Assembly: GCA_964486845.1 (NCBI GenBank)
Contig: CAZAQY010000004.1
Span: 1-64,000 of the forward strand
Source: Anammoximicrobium sp964486845
GTDB lineage: Bacteria; Planctomycetota; Planctomycetia; Pirellulales; Pirellulaceae
Direction: 5' to 3'
DNA length: 64,000 nucleotides
Below the pieces are notes generated by a model. That model made no database searches. It was given only the letters and a program-made list of their open reading frames with translations, and was not told where the DNA came from. Below are positions 6,346 through 14,474 of this stretch, in pieces (position 1 is the stretch's first letter; every line of letters begins with the position of its first letter). The position numbers and the translations under genes are program-made.

Positions 6346-9300
6346 TCATAGCGTCCTGGCCACCTCCTCGATTTTGTAAGCCTCCAAGACGTCGTCCTGT
6401 TTGACGTCGTTGAACCCGACCAGTTTCATGCCGCACTCCATCCCGCGAGGCACTTCGCGGACGTCATCCTTCTCGTGCCGCAACGACTCCAACTCGTAAT
6501 CGCCGATCGTGCGCCCGTCACGGTTGACGCGGACTCGGCAACCGCGGGCGATCGAGCCACGGACCACGTAGCAGCCGGCCACGGCGCCCACGCGGCTGAT
6601 GGAGAACACCCGCTTGACGACGGCGTGGCCCAGTTCCACAATCCGCTGCTCCGGCTTGAGCTTGCCCTCCAAGGTCGCTCTGACGTCGTCGGTCATCTTG
6701 TAAATGATGTCGTAGCGGCGGATTTCGACCTGTTTCTCCTCGGCCAGCGTCCGCGCCGCTTCGTCGGGAATGACGTTGAAGCCGAGGATCACGGCTTGCG
6801 ACGCGTGCGCCAGCATCACGTCGGCCGCGCTGATCGAGCCCACCGCCTTGTGCAAGATCTTGATTTGCACTTCGGGATGCTCCAGCTTGGTCAATTCCTT
6901 TTCGATGGCCTCGATCGAGCCGCGGACGTCGGTGCGGACGATCAGGTTCAGCGTCGCGACTTCGCGCGTGTCGGCCAGGTTGCCCTCGGCCAGCCGCCGC
7001 TGGAACTCCTCGAACGACACGCGGGTCGTCGTGCCGGCCAGCGACTGTTCGCGGCTGCGAGCGGCCCGCTGCTCGGCGATCTGGCGCGCCTGGGAGATGT
7101 CGTCCAAGACGTGGAACCGGTCACCGGCGTTAGGCGGTTCATCGAAGCCGGCCACATTCACCGGCGTCGAGGGCCCTGCCTCGGGCACGCGAAGCCGGCC
7201 GTCCAACGTGTCGTACATGGCTTTGACGCGGCCGTAGGAGGTGCCGCAGAGCACCACGTCGCCGACGCGCAGCGTGCCCCTCCGGACGATCAATTTCGCC
7301 ATCACGCCACGGCCCGCCTGCTGTTCGGCCTCCAGGCACACGCCGACCGCCGGGCGGTCCGGATTGGCGCGGTAGTCGTGCAGATCGGCGGTCAACAGGA
7401 TCGTTTCCTGCAGATCATCCATGCCCAATCCGGTGGTCGCGCTGGTCCGGATCACTTCCACGTCGCCGCCCCATTCGCTGGGCAGGAGGTTCTGGGCCGC
7501 CAGTTCCTGCAGCGTGCGGTCGGGATTGGCGCCGGGCAAGTCCATCTTGTTCAGGGCCACGACGATCGGCACGCCCGCCGCCCGGGCGTGACTGATCGCC
7601 TCTTCGGTCTGCCGCATCACGCCGTCGTCCGCGGCGACGACCAAGACCACGATATCGGTCACGTTGGCCCCGCGGGCGCGCATCTCGGTAAAGGCTTCAT
7701 GGCCCGGCGTATCGACAAAGGCGATGGCGCGGCCGTTCTTGGTGATGCGATAGGCGCGGATGTGCTGGGTGATGCCCCCGGCCTCGCCGGCGACGACGTT
7801 GCTGCCGATGATGTGGTCCAGCAGCGACGTCTTGCCGTGGTCGACGTGTCCGAGGAACGTGACCACCGGCGGACGGGGCGGCAGCCGGGCGGGATCTTCG
7901 TCGGGAGCGTCGAGCGCCGCCAGGAGGCTTTCCTCCAGCGTCGGCGGCTGCTTGAACTCCAGTTGGAGGCCGAGTTCGGCCGCCACCAACTGGGCCATCT
8001 CGTTGTCGAGTTGGGCGTTGATGTTCAAGGTGGCGATGCCCATGCCCATGAGGGTCTTGAGCACCTGGCCCGAACCCACGCCCGAGGCCTCGGAGAAACT
8101 GCGGATCGTGCAGGGCAACTGCACCGTGACCATCTCGCGGCGTGGCGCCGCCGTGCTGGCCCCATGCCTGCGGACCAGCGTCTTGGGCCGCCGCACGGGC
8201 GCGACTTCGCGTTCTTCCTCGCCTCCCTCGGCCGTCTCGGTCTTGACGCGGGCGCGGGTCTTGCGGGATTTCTGGCGGTCCAAGCGGGCGGCCGCCATCC
8301 CGGCCATGTTGCGATCGATCTCTTCGTCGGCGGCCCCCTCGGGGCGGCGACGCTTGGTGCCCCGGCCGCTGAGCGGCGTTTCGGTCGCGACCTCCGCCTC
8401 GGGCTTGGCGCCTTTCTTCCGGTCCCGTTCCCCCGGGGCGGCCTTGTGCGGCTTTTCGCGGCCCTTGGCGAAATGCTCCTTGGTGAGTTCCTCCAGCGGC
8501 GCCTTCTGGCCGGCTCGATGGCCCGCGATGGCGCTGGGAGTGAGCCGGATTTCCGGCTTCTGAGCTTTGGCCTCGGCCGCCTTCGCCGCCGCCGGCGGCT
8601 TCTTGACGGCCGGCATCTGGGCCAATTTGATGATCGGCTCCCGCTTCCTCCGCGGCGGCTTGGCGGCGGGGCCCGCCTCCTTCTTTTCGTCGCCCCGCAG
8701 GTCGATGATCTTGGGTTCTTTTCTTTCCGCCCAACGCTCTTCCCGGACCGGCTCGCGTTTGACTTCGACCGGCGGCGGAGGCGGCTCCTGGACGCGGGCC
8801 GCAAGCGGCTCTTGCTGGCGCTCCTCGCCGGCCTCCGCGGGCGGCGGTTCCCGGGGCGCGGCAATCTCGGGCTCGACGACCGCTTCCTGGGGCGGCGGGA
8901 CTTGCTGGGGCAGCGGGACTTCCTGGGGCGGCGGGACTTGCTGGGGCGGCGGGACTTCGATGACGGTGGGGGGCTCTTCTTCGACGGGCGGTTTGGCTTC
9001 CGGCCGGGCCAACGGCCGCCGAGCGGTCACATCCAGGACCTTGACTTTGCCGGCGGCAGCGGGCGCCACGTAGTCTTCGCGACGATAGACTTCCGGCATC
9101 GGACGACGCCCGGCAGCGCCGGCCGCAGCCCCCTCGGCTTTCCTGTCACCGCCGCGCAGGAAGGCCTTCACTTTCACTACTTCGTCGTCGGTCAGACTCG
9201 CCAGCGCAGACCCCTTCCCGGAGATGCCTGCCTTGCGGCAGACCTCAACCAGTTCCTTGCTGTCGATGTCCAGATCTTTGGCTAACGCGTAAATGCGCAC
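6346..9300 (-). CDS. infB: Translation initiation factor IF-2
   Basis: A 984-residue GTPase that places initiator tRNA on the 30S subunit. Residues 1-50 form the IF2_N domain (MRIYALAKDLDIDSKELVEV). Residues ~55-390 are a long Pro/Glu/Lys/Arg-rich linker that includes a DNA-encoded tandem repeat. A second N-terminal module follows (TIRSFSEASGVGSGQVLKTL). The G domain carries GHVDHGKTSLLD, DTPGHEAF and NKMD. Domains II-IV complete the C-terminus with the EVPRGMECGMKLVGF region. The start codon is GTG. The gene is 197 bases downstream of nusA with no YlxR-type gene between them. Confidence 0.97.
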   Translation of the reverse strand: MRIYALAKDLDIDSKELVEVCRKAGISGKGSALASLTDDEVVKVKAFLRGGDRKAEGAAAGAAGRRPMPEVYRREDYVAPAAAGKVKVLDVTARRPLARPEAKPPVEEEPPTVIEVPPPQQVPPPQEVPLPQQVPPPQEAVVEPEIAAPREPPPAEAGEERQQEPLAARVQEPPPPPVEVKREPVREERWAERKEPKIIDLRGDEKKEAGPAAKPPRRKREPIIKLAQMPAVKKPPAAAKAAEAKAQKPEIRLTPSAIAGHRAGQKAPLEELTKEHFAKGREKPHKAAPGERDRKKGAKPEAEVATETPLSGRGTKRRRPEGAADEEIDRNMAGMAAARLDRQKSRKTRARVKTETAEGGEEEREVAPVRRPKTLVRRHGASTAAPRREMVTVQLPCTIRSFSEASGVGSGQVLKTLMGMGIATLNINAQLDNEMAQLVAAELGLQLEFKQPPTLEESLLAALDAPDEDPARLPPRPPVVTFLGHVDHGKTSLLDHIIGSNVVAGEAGGITQHIRAYRITKNGRAIAFVDTPGHEAFTEMRARGANVTDIVVLVVAADDGVMRQTEEAISHARAAGVPIVVALNKMDLPGANPDRTLQELAAQNLLPSEWGGDVEVIRTSATTGLGMDDLQETILLTADLHDYRANPDRPAVGVCLEAEQQAGRGVMAKLIVRRGTLRVGDVVLCGTSYGRVKAMYDTLDGRLRVPEAGPSTPVNVAGFDEPPNAGDRFHVLDDISQARQIAEQRAARSREQSLAGTTTRVSFEEFQRRLAEGNLADTREVATLNLIVRTDVRGSIEAIEKELTKLEHPEVQIKILHKAVGSISAADVMLAHASQAVILGFNVIPDEAARTLAEEKQVEIRRYDIIYKMTDDVRATLEGKLKPEQRIVELGHAVVKRVFSISRVGAVAGCYVVRGSIARGCRVRVNRDGRTIGDYELESLRHEKDDVREVPRGMECGMKLVGFNDVKQDDVLEAYKIEEVARTL
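8883..8954. repeat. Four 18-bp tandem units inside infB linker
   Basis: Four 18-bp units start at 8883, 8901, 8919 and 8937. Each begins CTTCCTGGGG or CTTGCTGGGG. Because 18 is a multiple of three, the array keeps frame and encodes Pro/Gln/Val-rich hexapeptides in the disordered linker of IF-2. Copy number could vary between strains without breaking the gene. Confidence 0.8.
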
Positions 9301-9497
9301 GGCAACGTCGCCTTTCCTCGCGCGGCGGCTGCACGGAACTTCTGAAAAAAAGCCGCCTCGCTACCACCATCAATGATTAACCCATGTCCGCGACCTCCTA
9401 TGCTGGTCACGCGGAGTGCCCAAAACCCAATCACGAGAACGAGAAAGCCTCGACCGGGGTTCACGTTCATCGGCAGCAGGCCAAACTCCAGATCCGC

Positions 9498-10820
9498 TTA
9501 CTCCGCCTGCTCCCTGGGGCCGGCACCGTCTTCTGCGGACTGGCCGCCCTCCTTTACTTCCCCCGTCGGTTCCGGCTCGGCGGTTCCATCGCCTGCGGAC
9601 TGGCCGGCAGCAGCGGCGTCTGCCTCCAGTTTCTCCTGCTCTTTTTGCCGTCGCCGCTCCTCCGCCGCCGCTCGGTCGGCTTCTTCGGCTTTCCGCTCCG
9701 CCTGTTCCACGAGCCGTTCTACCTGCTCCTCGGTCAAGTTGCCCATCTGCATCAAGGCGTCCGGTTCAATGACCGACAAATCGTCATAGGAGAGGTAGCC
9801 TTGCTCGACCAACCGTGTCGCCAACTCCTCGTCCATTCCCTCCAGAGACATGAATCCGGCGCTGGCGCGGTCGATCTGCTCGTCCAGCTCTTCGGCGGTC
9901 ATGATTTCGATGTCCCAGCCGCAGAGCTTGCTTGCCAACCGCACGTTCTGACCGCGGCGGCCAATGGCCAGCGACAGCTGGTCCTCGCGGACCAGGACAA
10001 TCGCTCGCCCCAACATGTCGCACAACAACACCTGGTCGACTTCGGCCGGCTGCAGGGCGTTGGGGATCAAGGCTTGCGGGTCGTCGTTCCAACGCACGAT
10101 GTCGATCCGTTCGCCCGCCAATTCGTCGACGATATTCTTGATCCGGTTGCCCCGCACGCCCACACAGGCACCGACGCAATCCACGCGTTGATCCGAGCTG
10201 CTGACGGCCACCTTCGTCCGATAGCCGGGTTCGCGGGCCAGCGCGTTGATGGCGATCACACCTTCGGCAATCTCCGGGATTTCCTGCTCGAACAACCGGC
10301 GAACCAGGATGCTACGAGTGCGACTCAAGACCACCTTGACCCGGTTGCCCTGCGGCTTGACCTCGTGAATCACCGCGCGAACCCGTTCGTTGGGGTGATG
10401 CGTTTCGCCCGGAATCTGCTCGCTTCTCGGCAAGATGGCCTCGACGTTGTTCAGCGAAACCAGCGTCGCCCCGCCCTCAACCCGCTGGACAATGCCATGC
10501 ACCATGTCGTCGATCTGGGAACTGAATTCCTGCACCAGGGAATCCCGTTCTGCCTCCCGGATCTTCTGGATGATCACCTGCTTGGCCGTCTGGGCACCGA
10601 TCCGCCCGATCGTGTCCTCGTCCAACGGCTCTCCGTTAACCATCGCCTTTATCGTTCCCGAAGGGCGGTCAATTTGGACGACAATCTCCGCTTCTTCGCC
10701 AAATTGACGCCGCACCGCCGACACGAATGCCGCTTCGATCGCCTGAAAGACGATCTCCGTGTCGATATTCTTTTCGCGGTGAAGCGAATCGACAATTCGC
10801 AGCAACTCGTTCGGATTCAT
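9498..10820 (-). CDS. nusA: Transcription termination/antitermination factor NusA
   Basis: A 440-residue protein. The N-terminal RNA-polymerase-binding domain spans about residues 1-130. The S1 domain and two KH domains follow, with EIAEGVIAINALAREPGYRTK, GVRGNRIKNIVDEL, IDIVRWNDDP and LAIGRRGQNVRLASKL. A helical region contains an HhH-like LEGMDEELATRLVEQGYLSYDDL. The last ~70 residues are a charged Glu/Gln/Ala-rich tail. NusA controls pausing and termination and joins antitermination complexes. It heads the minus-strand block; RimP, its usual upstream partner, is not adjacent. Confidence 0.96.
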   Translation of the reverse strand: MNPNELLRIVDSLHREKNIDTEIVFQAIEAAFVSAVRRQFGEEAEIVVQIDRPSGTIKAMVNGEPLDEDTIGRIGAQTAKQVIIQKIREAERDSLVQEFSSQIDDMVHGIVQRVEGGATLVSLNNVEAILPRSEQIPGETHHPNERVRAVIHEVKPQGNRVKVVLSRTRSILVRRLFEQEIPEIAEGVIAINALAREPGYRTKVAVSSSDQRVDCVGACVGVRGNRIKNIVDELAGERIDIVRWNDDPQALIPNALQPAEVDQVLLCDMLGRAIVLVREDQLSLAIGRRGQNVRLASKLCGWDIEIMTAEELDEQIDRASAGFMSLEGMDEELATRLVEQGYLSYDDLSVIEPDALMQMGNLTEEQVERLVEQAERKAEEADRAAAEERRRQKEQEKLEADAAAAGQSAGDGTAEPEPTGEVKEGGQSAEDGAGPREQAE

Positions 10821-10860
10821 GATGTTAAACGCTTTCCGCTAGACCGCAACGACCCCGTAA

Positions 10861-10877
10861 CGCCGCCTCTTGCGGCG
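10861..10877 (-). promoter_or_regulatory. Short hairpin in the nusA leader
   Basis: A perfect 6-bp stem (CGCCGC paired with GCGGCG) with a 5-base loop lies about 40 bases upstream of the nusA start codon. It could be a leader structure; nusA operons are often autoregulated. There is no following U-run, so it is not a typical terminator. Its role is unproven. Confidence 0.3.
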
Positions 10878-11072
10878 CCGCCCGCGACGATCGAAAATCC
10901 TTCCAACAAAGGCACTTAGCAGGCGTACGATATCGGTACAATTTCGAAAAGAATACCGGTCACCCGCAAGTGTGTCAAGTTGCCGGACGGGCACGGGGCC
11001 TCCGATCGCGGCAGGGAACGCCCAAACAGATACGGATCGCCGACCCTTGGTCGTAGGCAGCGGGCAGCGAAT

Positions 11073-12392
11073 CTAGCCCATACAGCGGGCTACCACGGCG
11101 CTGGCCTGCCCCTGAGGGGTGACGTTGACATTGAGAAAGCTGTCCCCGGCAGGCCCGCCAAAGCTGCGCACGGCGTGGATCGGACAGCGAGGATCGGGCG
11201 TCTCGTAATTCAGGATGGGGAACAGTTGCCCATGGTACAAGGCGAGGACGCTGGTGATCAGTTCCACCAGCCCCCCCGCTGCCCCCAAGTTCCCCATGTA
11301 ACTCTTGGCAGCGGTCACTGGCAGCGGCTGGCCCCGCGATCCGAAGACCGCCTGAATGGCGGCGGCTTCGTCTTCGTCGCATTTCCGGGTGGCGAGTCCG
11401 TGCGCGTGAAAATGACCGATCTGGCCTGGGGTCAGTTGAGCCTTGGCTAACGCTTGGCGAATAACGTTTTCCAAAGCCTGCTTCGTGTTGCCGCCGCCTG
11501 CCGGATTGGCGGCAGCCGATGAGCCAAAGCCCACGATTTCGGCGAGAATTGGGACCCCGCGGGATTGCGCGGACCTGAGTTCTTCGACCACAATCGCAGC
11601 CGCGCCTTCGCCCAGGACCATGCCTCTGCGGTTCAGGTCAAAGGGCCGGCACATCTTCCCAGGTTCGCCATCGCCGACAGCGCACTGTTCCTGCAACGCG
11701 ACGTGGATGGTACGCACTGGGTGCAGCCGCGTACCGGTCGCCCCGGCGATCATGATGTCCGCATGGCCACGAACGATCGTACAGTAGGCCTCCGCTACGG
11801 CCAGATTCGAAGAGGCTTCCCGGAGGGTGATGGAATTATTGGGTCCGCGCAAGTCGTTGTAGATGGCCACGTGACTCGCAGGCATGTTGGGCAAGTACTT
11901 CAACAGCCACAGCGGCGTCACCTTGGACATGCCCTCGGTCGGCCAACGGGTAATGTCGAACTTCTCGTCCGGCGTCAGGCAACTCCGAACGCCCTCGGCA
12001 AACTCCTCCGGGCCCGTCAGGATGTAGTCGGAACCGTACACGACGCCGGTGCGGTCGACGTCATACCCGCCGGGCTTCAAGGCGGCATCCTGCAAGGCCA
12101 GTTGAGTGGCCGCAACGCCCATCTGAATTTCGCGGCACATCACCTTCAGCCCCTTGCGGATGGTGCGAATCTGCTCCTTCTCCAGCCGCCCGAAATCGGC
12201 GATGTCGCCCGCAAAGTCGCGGGCCTCACCCGCACAATGCATGGGTAGACTTTGAGAGGGAAGACATCGCAACGGACCAATGCCACTGCGACCCGCGACC
12301 AGAGATTCCCATACGGCCTCCTTGCGATTGCCCAAGGGGCTGATCAGTCCCATTCCGGTGATCACAACGCGGCGAGAAGCGGTCGATTCCAT
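11073..12392 (-). CDS. Beta-ketoacyl synthase homologue with non-canonical active site
   Basis: A 439-residue protein with the overall KAS I/II thiolase fold: VVITGMGLISPLGN at the N-terminus, RPFDLNRRGMVLGEGAA near 249-265 and HAHGLATR near 329. The catalytic cysteine of the usual TACSS motif aligns with Glu192 in ITLREASS. The second active-site histidine aligns with Asn368 in KSYMGNLGAAGG. His331 and Lys363 are kept. The C-terminal GFGG motif is also missing. Elongation by the usual Cys-His-His mechanism is therefore unlikely. A chain-length-factor-like, decarboxylating or structural role is possible. The ATG at 12392 is chosen because the fold starts there. No acyl carrier protein or partner ketosynthase lies beside it. 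Confidence 0.8.
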   Translation of the reverse strand: MESTASRRVVITGMGLISPLGNRKEAVWESLVAGRSGIGPLRCLPSQSLPMHCAGEARDFAGDIADFGRLEKEQIRTIRKGLKVMCREIQMGVAATQLALQDAALKPGGYDVDRTGVVYGSDYILTGPEEFAEGVRSCLTPDEKFDITRWPTEGMSKVTPLWLLKYLPNMPASHVAIYNDLRGPNNSITLREASSNLAVAEAYCTIVRGHADIMIAGATGTRLHPVRTIHVALQEQCAVGDGEPGKMCRPFDLNRRGMVLGEGAAAIVVEELRSAQSRGVPILAEIVGFGSSAAANPAGGGNTKQALENVIRQALAKAQLTPGQIGHFHAHGLATRKCDEDEAAAIQAVFGSRGQPLPVTAAKSYMGNLGAAGGLVELITSVLALYHGQLFPILNYETPDPRCPIHAVRSFGGPAGDSFLNVNVTPQGQASAVVARCMG

Positions 12393-12547
12393 GATACCTG
12401 TACGCCTCAAACGCAGTATCCTCACGGCGGCGAACTTCGTACTCCAGCGGCGGGCGAATTGTAACGTCAATTCGCAACGAGTGCAAAAACCGTGACGGAC
12501 GTAGGATACGTTAGGTTGCGGAAACGAGCAATCCGCATTCGAACGTG

Positions 12548-12994
12548 TTACCGCGTCCGGCGGCAGAGTGCGTGAATGCCTCCTAATTCACGGCCAGGCC
12601 CCAAAAGGCCGCCGTCAGGCGATGTCCGGTCTGCCGTGGACGCTTCGTCATGATCGGCCAGGCAGAGTTCCCACAATCGCCGGAAGTCATTGACATTAAA
12701 AGGCATATGTCCTTGGTGCACGAACACGTATTCGCCGGTCGCCTGATGCAAGTGCGCGTCCAGTCCGCCGTGTTCGGACGACTCGTCCGAGCGTCGAGCG
12801 ACGCGGAGTTGCGGGAACGTCACCGCCAGTTCGTGAGCCACGTCCGCGGTCAGATCGGTCGATCCCTGATCGACGATCAGCACTTCAAATCGTCGCCCCA
12901 AATCGGAGAGGACTTCCAAAATGTGCTGCAAATTCTCCGCCAAGGTCCCTTCCGCATTGAGTACAGGAAGGACCACACTCAACGAACCACTCAC
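12548..12994 (-). CDS. Short GT2-like protein, probably truncated or inactive
   Basis: A 148-residue protein whose N-terminal part matches the nucleotide-binding half of family 2 glycosyltransferases (LSVVLPVLNAEGTLAEN, FEVLIVDQGSTDLTADVA). Complete family members usually exceed 220 residues. The metal-binding DXD region is replaced by EYVFVHQGHMPF, with no aspartates. After about residue 110 the sequence becomes low in recognisable structure (DRTSPDGGLLGPGREL), suggesting loss of the acceptor half. It may be a degraded gene or a small non-catalytic relative. It is the last gene of its strand block, 171 bases after the ABC ATPase. Confidence 0.6.
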   Translation of the reverse strand: MSGSLSVVLPVLNAEGTLAENLQHILEVLSDLGRRFEVLIVDQGSTDLTADVAHELAVTFPQLRVARRSDESSEHGGLDAHLHQATGEYVFVHQGHMPFNVNDFRRLWELCLADHDEASTADRTSPDGGLLGPGRELGGIHALCRRTR

Positions 12995-13165
12995 CGGTAT
13001 CTCCCTTCAGAAATCCCCCTGAACCCACGTCGAGACTCGACCCCATCTAACCGTTGTCGTCAAGTGGCTGGGCAAACTGGAGAATCCAGGAAAAGAATTC
13101 GGGGCAGGCCGCCTACAGCGAAAGCAGCAACGGGACGGAAGATTGCGGTAAGAATGAGGGGGCCA

Positions 13166-14092
13166 TCAACTCACCAAGCGCTTGGTAACCAGCATGAACA
13201 CGTCCTCGAGCGTCGGTTCTTTTTCCGCAAAGCTGCGGATGCCGGCGCCTTGAGACACCAGTTGCTGCAACAACTCGGCGCCTCCTCGATCGTCGGTATC
13301 CAATTCGACGGTGACCGAGTTGTTGTCTACCTGGACATTGCGCACGTGCGGCGAACTGCGGATGACCGACAGCCCGACATCCATGCCGTGGGTGAACTTG
13401 ACCTCCACCAGCCGGTCGGCCCGGATCCGCCGGTAGACGTCGTCGATCGGGCCGTGCATCAGCAATTGGCCGCGTTCGATGATGCCAATCGAGGTGCAGC
13501 AGTCTGCCAACTCGGTGAGGATGTGGCTGGAGATGAGGATCGTCTTGCCCATGCGGCGCAGCTCTTTCAGCAGCGCCTTGACTTCGATCCTCGCCCGCGG
13601 GTCCAAACCGCTGGAGGGTTCGTCCAGAATCAGCACCGGCGGATCGTGAACCAGCGTTTTGGCCAGGCACAACCGCTGCTTCATGCCCCGCGACAATCCG
13701 TTTACGTAATCGTCGCGTTTGTGGCTCAGGTCCAGCAGTTCCAGCACGTCCGAGATGACTTGCTTGCGCTTTGATCTGCCGATGCGATAGGCGACCGCAA
13801 AGAAATCCAAGAATTCCCAGACGCGCATGCCGTCGTAGACGCCGAAGTTGTCCGGCATATAACCGACGCTTTGGCGGACGCCCATCGGGTCCTGGGTTAC
13901 GCTGTGACCGTTGACGATCCCCTCGCCCCGCGTGGCTTTCAACAGCGTGGCCAGGAAACGCATCGTCGTGCTCTTGCCCGCGCCGTTGGGCCCGATGAAG
14001 CCGAACATCTCGCCGGGGGCGATCTTCAGGTTCAACCGCTCGACGGCCGTAAAGTCGCCGTAGTCTTTGCCAAAGTCGATGAGTTCGATCAT
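13166..14092 (-). CDS. ABC transporter ATP-binding protein
   Basis: A 308-residue ATPase of the ABC-2 type drug/lipid/Nod-factor export class. It has Walker A GPNGAGKST, Q-loop region GYMPDNFGVYDG, signature NGLSRGMKQRL, Walker B LILDEPSSGLDP and H-loop ISSHIL. The C-terminal ~80 residues form the extra domain common to this subgroup. The normal partner permease is not adjacent on either side, so it must pair with a membrane protein encoded elsewhere or act alone. The substrate cannot be inferred. Confidence 0.92.
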   Translation of the reverse strand: MIELIDFGKDYGDFTAVERLNLKIAPGEMFGFIGPNGAGKSTTMRFLATLLKATRGEGIVNGHSVTQDPMGVRQSVGYMPDNFGVYDGMRVWEFLDFFAVAYRIGRSKRKQVISDVLELLDLSHKRDDYVNGLSRGMKQRLCLAKTLVHDPPVLILDEPSSGLDPRARIEVKALLKELRRMGKTILISSHILTELADCCTSIGIIERGQLLMHGPIDDVYRRIRADRLVEVKFTHGMDVGLSVIRSSPHVRNVQVDNNSVTVELDTDDRGGAELLQQLVSQGAGIRSFAEKEPTLEDVFMLVTKRLVS

Positions 14093-14194
14093 GCAGGACG
14101 GTCCAGACGATGGGGGTAGTCCGGCTGCCGGAGCATCGCCGTTGCCGGCGATCGTAGTCCCCTGCAGAGTCGGCTGTCAAGGCGCTCCGCCCGC

Positions 14195-14420
14195 CTAGAT
14201 CCGGCTCAATCGCTCGAAGACGTGCTTCCGCTGGACATCCTCCGGATTACGAATTGATCTCCGGCCGTCCGGACGGGTGTAGTTCAGGATGTCCCGCTCC
14301 CAATCCATCGTCCACCCACGTGTCGCAGGAAAACTCGTAACCCAGCACCAGGCATACGCCGCGGCTGGCTGCGTACTCGACCGTGCTCACCTGCCGCCCA
14401 TCGGCCTGGTAGCCCAGTCA
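14195..14420 (-). pseudogene. Small frame-broken gene of unknown family
   Basis: One minus-strand frame from 14420 reads protein-like residues ending CLVLGYEFSCDTWVDD. It then becomes meaningless, while the neighbouring frame takes over at about 14305 and reads WERDILNYTRPDGRRSIRN, ending FERLSRI with a TAG at 14195-14197. Joined across one frameshift, they give a coherent ~70-residue peptide. The 5' end meets a TGA at 14418-14420, so the start is also missing. The second half could be read alone as a 37-residue ORF from an ATG at 14308. The family is not recognised. The other bases of the 14093-14474 gap hold nothing identifiable. Confidence 0.4.
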
Positions 14421-14474
14421 CACGCATCCTACGAATTGCCGCAGCACGGCGGGTTTTTGCCATTCCTTTTTTTC

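Noticed and set aside
6475..9285. A 936-codon open frame on the plus strand opposite infB
   Set aside because: It is antisense to an unmistakable IF-2 gene. High GC at third positions removes stop codons from the opposite strand, and the translation has no recognisable domain.
9282..9470. A 62-codon minus-strand ORF between nusA and infB as a possible YlxR
   Set aside because: It lacks the YlxR RKC-type and GRGAY-type motifs, overlaps the infB start and has no protein-like pattern.
10878..10960. Possible -35/-10 pair upstream of nusA on the minus strand (TTGTAC with 17-base spacing)
   Set aside because: The matching -10 hexamer is poor (TAAGTG), so it was not listed as a promoter.
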